Positions 1 through 5,970 of a stretch of DNA of 7,948 nt are shown here, piece after piece. Each line of letters begins with the position of its first letter. Within the stretch, counting starts at the first letter, position 1. The DNA is from CAJWLW01 sp963580095 (GTDB taxonomy: Bacteria; Verrucomicrobiota; Lentisphaeria; JABSQK01; CAJWLW01). The notes beneath the pieces are model-generated. The model was not told where the DNA came from. It did no database searches and saw nothing but the letters and a program-made list of their open reading frames with translations. The stretch covers positions 1 through 7,948 of the forward strand of contig CAUZJQ010000194.1 of assembly GCA_963580095.1 (NCBI GenBank), written 5' to 3'. The translations under genes and the position numbers were made by a program.

Positions 1-14
1 TCCTGGTATTGATA

Positions 15-90
15 GTCTAAGAAGAATGTGCTTATGCAATGCCCAAACCCTCGAGCACATTTACGGGTGCTCGAGTTCAGATTCTTAGAC
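15..90. repeat. Nested inverted repeat upstream of the first oxygenase gene
   Basis: Two perfect 9-bp inverted pairs are nested. The outer arms are GTCTAAGAA (15-23) and TTCTTAGAC (82-90). The inner arms are CTCGAGCAC (50-58) and GTGCTCGAG (67-75), with an 8-base loop. The inner hairpin is strong. No T-run follows it, so it is not a classic intrinsic terminator. It may be the end of an upstream transcription unit, a protein-binding site or a mobile-element scar. The rest of 1-212 shows no gene. Confidence 0.55.
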
Positions 91-147
91 ACTCATTTTA
101 ACCCCAGAAACGCAGTTCCAAGGCCTCTTTTCCGGTTGCATGAAAAG

Positions 148-177
148 TTGAACCACTGGATGGCAAAGGCTTGTTAT
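148..177 (+). promoter_or_regulatory. Weak candidate sigma-70 promoter for the first oxygenase gene
   Basis: TTGAAC (148-153) and TGTTAT (172-177) are 18 bases apart. Each matches four of six consensus positions. Transcription would start near 184, just ahead of the ribosome binding site. This is a pattern match only. Confidence 0.2.
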
Positions 178-198
178 GGTGACACCAAAAGCAGTCCC

Positions 199-203
199 AG
201 GAG
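199..203 (+). promoter_or_regulatory. Ribosome binding site fixing the start at 213
   Basis: AGGAG lies nine bases before the ATG at 213. This supports that start, since the overlapping GTG frame at 176 has no comparable signal or family similarity. Confidence 0.6.
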
Positions 204-212
204 CTAAAAGAA

Positions 213-974
213 ATGACAGAATTCAAATTGACCGACCATCAAAAGGCCTTCTTTCAGACCTTCGGATATCTGCAGTTGCCAGGGCTGATGTCCGATTGCA
301 TCGACGACATCACGGTTGCCTTTACGCAGGTTTTCGAGCGCAACGCGTGGCAACACGACGACAAGACCCGGTCCACGTGTCTGCAGTTCATCGATCAACA
401 CGAATACCTGCGCGGCTTGCTGGACGATTCCCGGATCACCGGGATTGCCGCCGGGCTGCTGGGCGATGATTTCAATTACACGAGCAGCGATGGCAACCAT
501 TACGTGGGCGACACGCATTGGCACTGTGATTCGATTCACGAACACAGTGACTATTTGAAGATAGCCCTGTACCTGGATCCTGTACGTCGGGATTCCGGCG
601 CGCTGCGTTTGATCCCCGGCAGCCATATCGTGAACGAGGCCCGTGAGGCGCTTGGCTACCGGGTGCACGGCTGCGATACGGCGTTCGGCATTCCCGGATG
701 CGACGTACCGGCGTTGGCACTGGAAAGTGACCCTGGCGATGTCGTGGCGTTTCACCAGGCGATGTTGCACGCTTCCTATGGGGGCGACACGCGTCGGCGA
801 ATGTTGACACTCAATATGTGCTCGCGTTACGCCGATGCCGACCTCGACGACCTGGCGAGATACCTGCAAACTGGCGATGGGAAATACCATCCCGATCTCG
901 TCGCCACAGCTGGCCCGGAACGCCGTCGCCATCTTGAACAGTTTCTGGAAGTCTGTTCGACGATGCAAGAATGA
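213..974 (+). CDS. Phytanoyl-CoA dioxygenase (PhyH) family Fe(II)/2-oxoglutarate oxygenase
   Basis: This is a 253-residue cytoplasmic protein of usual PhyH-family length, with no signal peptide. The family uses Fe(II), 2-oxoglutarate and oxygen to hydroxylate a substrate, releasing CO2 and succinate; the substrate here cannot be told from sequence. The visible core is THWHCDS, giving the iron-binding His104 and Asp106. It is followed by the jelly-roll strand motif SGALRLIPGSH (128-138), then DPGDVVAFHQAMLHASYGG (173-191) with the distal iron ligand His186. The Arg cluster 194-196 is the likely 2-oxoglutarate carboxylate anchor. All expected metal ligands are therefore present and the enzyme should be active. 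The ATG is chosen because AGGAG sits nine bases upstream. The gene stands alone: it is followed by about 490 non-coding bases and shows little similarity to the minus-strand PhyH protein at 5027-5902. Family confidence is high; the specific role is unknown. Confidence 0.9.
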   Translation: MTEFKLTDHQKAFFQTFGYLQLPGLMSDCIDDITVAFTQVFERNAWQHDDKTRSTCLQFIDQHEYLRGLLDDSRITGIAAGLLGDDFNYTSSDGNHYVGDTHWHCDSIHEHSDYLKIALYLDPVRRDSGALRLIPGSHIVNEAREALGYRVHGCDTAFGIPGCDVPALALESDPGDVVAFHQAMLHASYGGDTRRRMLTLNMCSRYADADLDDLARYLQTGDGKYHPDLVATAGPERRRHLEQFLEVCSTMQE

Positions 975-1013
975 TGGCATCGGGGTCGGATCACGGTAAA
1001 TCATTGGTGGGCG

Positions 1014-1032
1014 TCTGTGGTGTCACCACGGA
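1014..1032. repeat. Near-perfect palindrome after the first oxygenase gene
   Basis: GTGGTG and CACCAC flank a single T (1017-1029). Two more pairs extend the symmetry outward after one mismatch, giving 8 of 9 symmetric positions. With a one-base centre it is better suited to a dimeric DNA-binding protein than to an RNA hairpin. It lies 40 bases after the oxygenase stop. Confidence 0.4.
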
Positions 1033-1049
1033 AAGTCCATCACAACTCA

Positions 1050-1069
1050 ACGTTTTATAACGAAAACGT
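1050..1069. repeat. Hairpin ACGTTTT / AAAACGT
   Basis: Perfect 7-bp arms at 1050-1056 and 1063-1069 enclose a 6-base loop. There is no T-tract after the stem on the plus strand, so terminator function for the upstream oxygenase is uncertain. An AAGGAGG ribosome-binding-like motif follows at 1071-1077, but no start codon stands at a workable distance. Confidence 0.4.
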
Positions 1070-1081
1070 GAAGGAGGCACT

Positions 1082-1122
1082 CCTCGCCCTCATTACGGCC
1101 TCACGCGAGCAAGAGGGCGAGG
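1082..1122. repeat. GC-rich hairpin, 10-bp perfect stem
   Basis: CCTCGCCCTC (1082-1091) pairs perfectly with GAGGGCGAGG (1113-1122) around a 21-base loop. It is the third inverted repeat in about 110 bases after the oxygenase gene. It lacks a T-run. It could be a factor-dependent terminator, an RNA-stabilising stem or a repeat-element remnant. No gene is evident between here and 1462. Confidence 0.5.
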
Positions 1123-1295
1123 TGTTCATATAATGACAGCGCAACAAGACGTCTGCACGGTACGTCGCTATTCGCGCCGACCGTGAGGCGCGCCGGCCAT
1201 CCAGTCGCATGCAACGGACGTCCAGTTGGCCGCCGCTGATGCGCGCGCCGTTGTACTTCCAAATAGCAACACGTTGAAGCGCCGGCGACAGGGAT

Positions 1296-1346
1296 TTGCG
1301 GACTTCGCAGTCAACGCGAATGGCGATGAGAATTGCGAACTCCGCA
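1296..1346. repeat. Palindromic repeat, copy A (double unit)
   Basis: Two similar 14-mers, TTGCGGACTTCGCA (1296-1309) and TTGCGAACTCCGCA (1333-1346), are each close to palindromic. They flank a GTCAACGCGAAT segment that reappears in related form next to the copies at 2457 and 2744. Together with 1391, 2457, 2632 and 2744 they form a small dispersed family around the pilin genes. Confidence 0.45.
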
Positions 1347-1390
1347 TGTGATCAAGGGGCTTGACCAGAAATGGCCGTCACCACGAATAC

Positions 1391-1404
1391 TTGCGGAATC
1401 CGCA
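1391..1404. repeat. Palindromic repeat, copy B
   Basis: TTGCGGAATCCGCA contains perfect arms TGCGGA and TCCGCA around one central base. It lies 59 bases before the start of the first pilin gene. Confidence 0.5.
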
Positions 1405-1462
1405 GAACGTCAATTGTAAGGCTACGCGAATTCGTCGTTCGTGTGCAACCAAAGGCCTCAAC

Positions 1463-2395
1463 ATGAGAACACATCCCACGCTGATCGAGTCACATGCTCT
1501 GCCAGGAGCATGCAGCCGGCAGAACGCTCTAAGAACGTTCGCGGGGCCAATTCAAACACGGTTCACCTTGATAGAATTGCTTGTGGTAATCTCGATCATT
1601 GCCATCCTCGCATCGATGCTCTTGCCGGCACTGTCGAAGGCAAAGCAGAAGGCAAAGCTCATTGTCTGTATCGGTAATCAAAAACAGCTCGGCTTGGCAG
1701 GCGGCCTGTACCTGTCCGATTATGACGATTACTTTCCAACTACAAATGGCGGGATATGGGTCGGTGAGATAACGGTTGATAACTCCGCTGGCGTTTTTGG
1801 AACGGACATCACCTGACGCCCCTTGAATACCTATCTCGGCTACAACGCTGACGGTGAGAAGTGCGAGATTGGACGGTGCCCGTTGGACGTGCGCGGCGAC
1901 CGTATCATCGCGCTCCCCTGGCTGCCCGATGCCGAAGGCGTCTCAACTTTTATCGATACCCACGGCACATCGTATCGGGGGAATTCCAGTAGCCGTCTCT
2001 TCACTTGTTTGAGCAAATGCTGGGACGACCGGATTATGTATCGATCGGGCGATATGCGCAACCCTTCGACGATGGTTTTTATGGTAAATATAGCAGCAAG
2101 GATGCACGCCTTTGAGTCCTGCATCTATGGTGTCTTTGCTGAGGGGGTCGAAGAGGGCGCTTGGGATCCACATGGGAACCTCACCTATCTTTTCAACTTC
2201 GTGGACGGACACGTGGCCACCCATGGCGTATCTGTAGGGAAAGGCGTCGCGATCGCTAACGGCGGTGATCCGTCGTGGCTGGATGAAATTGACTTTACCA
2301 ACGGCGTCGGACACCAAACCGGAATCGACAGCTGTGCGACCGCCGCAATGTTCAAATATGGCGTACCACAGATTAAAGCCGACTACTGCCCTTAG
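1463..2395 (+). pseudogene. DUF1559-like pseudopilin, frame interrupted by TGA at 1814-1816
   Basis: This is a pseudopilin of the kind exported through type II secretion or type IV pilus-like machinery. The ATG at 1463 is preceded by a weak AAAGG seven bases away. The prepilin segment QTRFTLIELLVVISIIAI starts at about residue 31; Phe34 would be the mature first residue and Glu38 the conserved +5 Glu, followed by ASMLLPALSKAKQKAK. Translation stops after 117 residues at TGA. The same frame then stays open to the TAG at 2393-2395 and matches the paralogue at 3111-4031 along its length: RPLNTYLGYN, TMVFM, the DPHG...FVDGHV segment and GGDPSWLDEIDFT. Read through, it would be 310 residues, against 306 in the paralogue. 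The paralogue has Arg (CGC) at the aligned position, so one CGA-to-TGA change is the simplest explanation. Genuine nonsense decay or a sequencing error are both possible. A separate gene starting at the TTG at 1823 is unlikely. Confidence 0.85.
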
Positions 2396-2456
2396 TGCTG
2401 AGATTAGAGGCTACTCCTATGGTCGGGACAGCGCGAGATTCCCAATCAATCCCGAA

Positions 2457-2469
2457 TGCGAAATTCGCA
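2457..2469. repeat. Palindromic repeat, copy C
   Basis: TGCGAAATTCGCA has perfect arms TGCGAA and TTCGCA around one central base. Its left flank (GAGATTCCCAATCAATCCCGA) resembles the left flank of copy E. Confidence 0.45.
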
Positions 2470-2631
2470 ATCGCAGATGAATTGAGTCGATGGTCGCAAC
2501 TCAACTGAAATGCAACGCTACGCCAACAAGGCCGATCCACCGAACGCAGAGGCTCGCGAAGCTCACTCCGCCTCGGTGATCTCGACGTTCTACCGACTGT
2601 GGCCGCGCCGAATTCGCAATCGACACGGATG

Positions 2632-2644
2632 TGGGGAATCCGCA
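2632..2644. repeat. Palindromic repeat, copy D (imperfect)
   Basis: TGGGGAATCCGCA keeps the right arm of copy B but has one change in the left arm. On the minus strand the 42 bases that include this copy align with those of copy E at roughly three quarters identity. This shows that the repeat unit is longer than the palindrome. Confidence 0.4.
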
Positions 2645-2743
2645 ATCGACCCAGTCCGCTAGATCGGACGGCTGTGCCGAGCCTTGATACACGAGCTCTA
2701 CCACGGAATGATTGGGCGCGCCGGATTTGGTATCAACCCGAAT

Positions 2744-2758
2744 TTGCGGTATCCGCAA
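2744..2758. repeat. Palindromic repeat, copy E
   Basis: TTGCGGTATCCGCAA has perfect 6-bp arms TTGCGG and CCGCAA around TAT. Its flank on the plus strand, GGCGCGCCGGATTTGG, is related to the GCCGCGCCGAATTCGC that flanks copy D. Confidence 0.5.
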
Positions 2759-2775
2759 TCCAACGCCAATAGTAA

Positions 2776-2874
2776 TGCATCGCGCAGGAATGGCTGTCCG
2801 AACGCGTCGATCCGACCTTCGAGTTCATGGACTATGAAGACCATACGATCCGCGCGGATAGAGCGATGAAGTGA
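2776..2874 (+). pseudogene. Possible 3' remnant of an unidentified gene
   Basis: A short frame with no start codon runs directly after in-frame TAG and TAA codons and ends at TGA (2872-2874). It reads as 32 residues with a protein-like composition, including EWLSERVDPTFEFMDYEDH and ending RADRAMK. I do not recognise the family. It begins just after palindromic copy E, so an element or deletion may have removed the rest of the gene. The evidence is only composition and context, and it could be chance. Confidence 0.2.
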
Positions 2875-2910
2875 TGGAGTAAAGGCGTCTTGACCACTGC
2901 ATTGCGTCCT

Positions 2911-2929
2911 CCCCCCCCCCAAAAAAAAA
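2911..2929. repeat. Homopolymer junction C10-A9
   Basis: Ten C residues (2911-2920) are followed directly by nine A residues (2921-2929), about 180 bases before the intact pilin gene. Such tracts are prone to slippage in cells and in sequencing. Apart from this tract, the three palindromic copies and the possible gene tail, 2396-3110 shows no gene. Confidence 0.8.
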
Positions 2930-3110
2930 CATATCGGTAGCGCGAGGCGTTGCCGATTTATATGAGTGTCCGGAATGAATTTCATACATATGTTGGATAG
3001 ATTATGATGTAGTGTGTCTATAACGTGTCACGCTACGGGCAATCAACGGAGCTAATGTTGTGGCACACCCTACCCCATAGCCCCGCAGACATCGAACGAA
3101 CAGGCTCTTT

Positions 3111-4031
3111 ATGCAGACCAAATTTCAGACGTGCCGAGGCGCAGATCCCAGAGCAAAGCGTTCGATACGTTTCACACTGATCGAACTTTTGGTCGTTATC
3201 ACCATCATTGCCATCCTCGCATCGATGCTTTTACCGGCACTGACGGCGGCGAAAAACAAGGCCAAGCTCATCGTCGACGCTGGCAATCTCAAACAAATAG
3301 GGGTTGCGGGTCTCCTGTACGCGGCCGATCACAACGCGCACTTTCCGGTAACTGCTGGTACCGGTGTAACCTGGACAACTAGTCCATCGGCGTGGGTCGG
3401 CAAGGCAGGAAGCGCTGCCGGCTATTATTCCTCAAAGACCGTCACCCGCCGCCCCTTGAATACGTATCTCGGCTACAACACCGACGGTGAGGAAGTCCCG
3501 GTCGCGAAGTGCGCGTTTGACATAAAAGGTTGGCTCCGAGGTACTGGCGCTTTTTACCCTGGCAGCGGCACCTCGTTTGTGGGGTCGGGCTTCAACACCA
3601 TCTTCAGCGGTCTCAGCCCATGCGGCATTCAAGGCGGTCCTCCTTTTGCCAGCCATTTTGAGTCGGCTACTATAGAAAGTATCGATAACCCTACAACGAT
3701 GGTTTTTATGGCGAATAAAACAGCAAGGCACCATGTCATGGGGCAATGCCATTTTGGGCATGAGTATAACGCGGATTACGGCACTGGGGATCCACATGGG
3801 GGTTACAGGTTTCCCTTTGGCTTTGTCGACGGACACGTGGGGATTCATGACGTTTTTCATGGCAAGGGCGTCGCGATCGATAACGGCGGTGATCCGTCGT
3901 GGCTGGATGAGATTGACTTTACGGACGGCGTCGGAGCCAGGACCGGCGGTAATAGCTGTGTTCCCCCGGCTTCATTTCTAGTTGGCACAGAACAGCCCAG
4001 GCCCCCCTGCCACGCTTATTACGTCCCGTAA
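3111..4031 (+). CDS. DUF1559-like pseudopilin with prepilin N-terminal methylation domain
   Basis: This 306-residue protein is the intact paralogue of the interrupted gene at 1463-2395. A short basic leader ends SIR (18-20). It is followed by FTLIELLVVITIIAILASML (21-40), the hydrophobic pilin helix with Glu25 at position +5 of the mature protein, then LPALTAAKNKAK. The residue before the cleavage point is Arg20 rather than the classic Gly. The C-terminal part carries a DPHG...FVDGHV segment (227-243) resembling the H-X9-DG motif of DUF1559-type prepilins, here with ten residues between His229 and Asp240. A shared tail motif, NGGDPSWLDEIDFT, lies at 258-271. The family is expected to be membrane-anchored, processed by a prepilin peptidase and exported; cargo or partners are unknown. 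No clear Shine-Dalgarno precedes the ATG. Many such genes occur per genome in Lentisphaerota and Planctomycetota. Confidence 0.85.
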   Translation: MQTKFQTCRGADPRAKRSIRFTLIELLVVITIIAILASMLLPALTAAKNKAKLIVDAGNLKQIGVAGLLYAADHNAHFPVTAGTGVTWTTSPSAWVGKAGSAAGYYSSKTVTRRPLNTYLGYNTDGEEVPVAKCAFDIKGWLRGTGAFYPGSGTSFVGSGFNTIFSGLSPCGIQGGPPFASHFESATIESIDNPTTMVFMANKTARHHVMGQCHFGHEYNADYGTGDPHGGYRFPFGFVDGHVGIHDVFHGKGVAIDNGGDPSWLDEIDFTDGVGARTGGNSCVPPASFLVGTEQPRPPCHAYYVP

Positions 4032-4249
4032 AAAGCCGGGCGGAAGAGACCGTTGTCGCCAGCGAAGATCTTACGGGTTTGATGCAGCGCGAAATCAACC
4101 ACAGCGATTCCCTGAATTTGCGAAGTTGTGTGAATCCGTTTTCGGGACCTGTGCCAGATCTGTGATCACTTCTTTGGACCGCCGCGGCAGCGCAGTTCGA
4201 GACACTGTGTGTACCGAACGCCGTGGCGAGGTGATCCGCGGGTTAACAT
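4032..4249. other. Non-coding stretch after the pilin gene
   Basis: I see no supported gene, hairpin terminator or clear promoter here. Several frames are open for short distances but none resembles a known family. Confidence 0.4.
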
Positions 4250-4363
4250 TCAAAATTCCAAGGGAATGGCGAAACGTATCAAGTTCGTCAGGTACTGCGC
4301 GCCATAGATCATCTGTCCGATGAAAACCAACACAAAGAATGACAGATATACGTACCGCGTGAC
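4250..4363 (-). pseudogene. Possible C-terminal remnant of a membrane protein
   Basis: On the minus strand a frame ending at the TGA at 4250-4252 encodes a strongly hydrophobic tail, including VYLSFFVLVFIGQMIYG followed by AQYLTNLIRFAIPLEF. This looks like a transmembrane helix and a short cytoplasmic end. Upstream in the same frame the translation is the antisense of the LamG remnant and is not membrane-like, so a breakpoint near 4350-4363 is inferred. I cannot name the family. Chance hydrophobicity is possible. Confidence 0.25.
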
Positions 4364-4746
4364 GTGGTCGGAAGAGGACGGCGAGCATGGAAGTCGAAAC
4401 TCATGCTGGGCCAGTCGGGCGACGTGGTTGTGGTCCGCTTCCGGACCACCGAAACGAGCATCAACGGGACCAATCCCGCGCTTCATACACGGGCGGGTGT
4501 CCTGGCCGGCGAGCGGCAGCATCTCGTTTTCGTTCGGAAAGCAGAGAGGCACACGCTCTATGTCGACGGGACCCCGTCGCATCACTCACCGTCCCCGGTG
4601 ATCTCGGCACGTGGGACCACGCCATGCCGCTCCTCGTCGGCAACGAGACGGGAGGCGATCGGACCTGGGAGGGCGAGGTATATGCTGTCACCTTTTTCTC
4701 CCGCGCCTTCACCGCCGAGGAGGTCGGTCGCAGAGTTCCCCGGTGA
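4353..4746 (+). pseudogene. LamG-like (concanavalin A-like) domain fragment with two frameshifts
   Basis: The pieces assemble into one LamG-like domain of the kind often found with planctomycete cytochrome (PSCyt1-type) domains. Segment one (frame of 4353) reads YRVTWSEEDGEHGSRN. Segment two (frame of 4403) reads MLGQSGDVVVVRFRTTETS, then RQHLVFVRKAERHTLYVDG. Segment three (frame of 4576) reads VASLTVPGDLGTWDH, then LLVGNETGGDRTWEGEVYAV and FSRAFTAEEV, ending at TGA 4744-4746. Each junction, near 4400 and near 4575, is explained by loss of one base. At the first, restoring a T gives Phe, matching the usual SRNFTLGQ-like motif. No start and no N-terminal half of the domain are visible upstream, so the fragment is truncated as well as frameshifted. 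Such domains bind carbohydrate or mediate adhesion; this copy is unlikely to be functional unless the shifts are sequencing errors. Confidence 0.7.
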
Positions 4747-4767
4747 ACGGTTGTTGGCGCATCGTAC

Positions 4768-5086
4768 TCATGCTTTTGAGGATGCGTAGTTTCCCCGGGC
4801 GCTGTGATCACTGTAAGTGCGCCGGCCATGCACCACAAATCCGCGCTGATTTGCCTTATTGGCTTCGTCGGCGTGCTTGCGCGACTCTTCGATCTTCTCG
4901 ATGGTCGTGCCAGTGACGAACGAATAGTCATCGACGTGTCGATAGCGATGGATGAATACGGCCCGACTCTGGCCGGTGCAGTTCTCGCGCGACCCATGAA
5001 TTACCTTGACGCGAAAGAGAGTCGCGTCACCGGGTTCCTCGAGGATCGTCGTTGCGTTTGACGCGGTCCTGCTTCGAGCGGATCGT
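4768..5086 (-). pseudogene. 3' remnant of a second PhyH-family oxygenase gene
   Basis: A minus-strand frame without a start codon ends at TGA (4768-4770). From about 5049 downward it reads TTILEEPGDATLFRVKVIHG, then SRENCTGQSRAVFIHRYRHV, the hallmark C-terminal half of a PhyH fold: the GDATLF strand, the distal iron-binding His in VIHGS, and an Arg in QSRAVFIHRYR that would anchor 2-oxoglutarate. A helical tail follows (IEKIEESRKHADEANKANQR). The N-terminal half with the HxD motif is absent; the frame is closed by a TGA just upstream of 5086. It overlaps the 3' end of the intact PhyH gene in another frame. Its sequence differs from both intact PhyH proteins in the window, so it is not a simple tandem copy of either. 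It converges with the LamG remnant, 21 bases away. Confidence 0.75.
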
Positions 5087-5902
5087 CATTTCCTTGTCGT
5101 CGTGCGGTAGATCGATCTTGCCGTTGTGCGCGTGGCTGCGTTTCCAGGGACCGAGGTCCGGCACGGACGGGTCAATGCCGTTGAGCCATTCTTTCCCCAT
5201 CGCCAGGAAGTGGATGCACACGCGTGGCATGCCGCTGGCGCAGTAATTAAAGTTTTGCCCGTGACCGACAAGATGATGAAAGAGCAGTATGTCGCCTGGT
5301 TCGGCCACAAATTCATACGGTTCTACCTGTGGTACGATCGCTTGCCACGAAGGGTCGTTCTCCTTGAAGAAACGAAAGTCCGGGTTCTCCGCGATCACTT
5401 TCTGCACCAGTTTGTGCCAACCCGGGTAGATGGTGATATTGCCGCTGAACGGTTCGCTCTTGACTAATGATACCTGGCATGTAAAACCATCACCAAAAAC
5501 CGGGATATACCGGTCAACGAAGTCAACATGCCCCCAGCGCACCAGTTGCGGTTTGTCCGGTTGATTTGCAGGATCGTGCAGCGAGATGAAAGCACCTGCT
5601 GATCGTACGCCGCTCCATTCGCTGTCGGTGCCGAACATTGCTTCGAGTATCGCAAGGAGACCGGGTTCGTCGTAGATGCTTTCGGCCGCTGGAGTCGGCC
5701 GGGTTCGTATGTTTTTCACCAACTCCGGATCGATCGTTTCGACCGTCCACTCATTTGGCGGCAGGGTCGTCTCAAGCGCTTGCTGGAGAGCGGCAAGTGC
5801 GCGAGTACAGAATTTTTCGGGCACGGCCTGTTTGATAACGCAGAAGCCATGCTCGACATAGTGTTCTGTCCAATGTAGTCCAGTGTCGATTGCAAATGCC
5901 AT
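5027..5902 (-). CDS. Phytanoyl-CoA dioxygenase (PhyH) family Fe(II)/2-oxoglutarate oxygenase
   Basis: From the ATG at 5902 this encodes 291 residues. GAGG on the minus strand (5912-5915) is nine bases upstream, which favours this start over the TTG at 5917. Residue numbers below count from the ATG. Motifs are WGHVDFVD with iron ligands His125 and Asp127; SGNITIYPGWHK (153-164), equivalent to the family's PGSH strand; and AEPGDILLFHHLVGHGQNFN (200-219) with distal His214. The Arg in MPRVCIHF (227) is the likely 2-oxoglutarate anchor. The enzyme should be a soluble oxygenase with an unknown substrate. It is much diverged from the plus-strand PhyH at 213-974. The last dozen residues (VKRNDDPRGTR) are encoded by DNA that, one frame over, belongs to the PhyH remnant at 4768-5086. 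The native C-terminus was therefore probably replaced or extended. It is divergent from the secreted protein gene at 6429. Confidence 0.9.
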   Translation of the reverse strand: MAFAIDTGLHWTEHYVEHGFCVIKQAVPEKFCTRALAALQQALETTLPPNEWTVETIDPELVKNIRTRPTPAAESIYDEPGLLAILEAMFGTDSEWSGVRSAGAFISLHDPANQPDKPQLVRWGHVDFVDRYIPVFGDGFTCQVSLVKSEPFSGNITIYPGWHKLVQKVIAENPDFRFFKENDPSWQAIVPQVEPYEFVAEPGDILLFHHLVGHGQNFNYCASGMPRVCIHFLAMGKEWLNGIDPSVPDLGPWKRSHAHNGKIDLPHDDKEMTIRSKQDRVKRNDDPRGTR

Positions 5903-5970
5903 TGGAGATAGCCTCAAAGGGTTAAGGTCAATTCGAGCATGGTGTAGTCGAGTTACAGTATTTTATTTAT

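Noticed and set aside
204..1004. Long minus-strand open frame (266 codons) opposite the first oxygenase gene
   Set aside because: It is the antisense of a gene with complete PhyH motifs; its translation shows no recognisable domain and it has no supporting start signal.
1133..1186. 17-codon peptide starting at the ATG at 1133
   Set aside because: The AAGGAGG at 1071-1077 is too far upstream to serve it and the peptide has no distinguishing property.
1814..1816. Genome-wide recoding of TGA as an amino acid, or selenocysteine
   Set aside because: The intact genes at 213-974 and 5027-5902 end properly at TGA, the paralogue has Arg at this position, and no convincing selenocysteine hairpin follows.
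1823..2395. Independent gene starting with TTG just after the TGA of the first pilin
   Set aside because: It is in the same frame as the upstream part, and both halves align with a single intact paralogue, so it is the second half of a broken gene.
1296..2758. CRISPR array
   Set aside because: The palindromic units are irregularly spaced, degenerate and separated by a gene; no cas genes are present.
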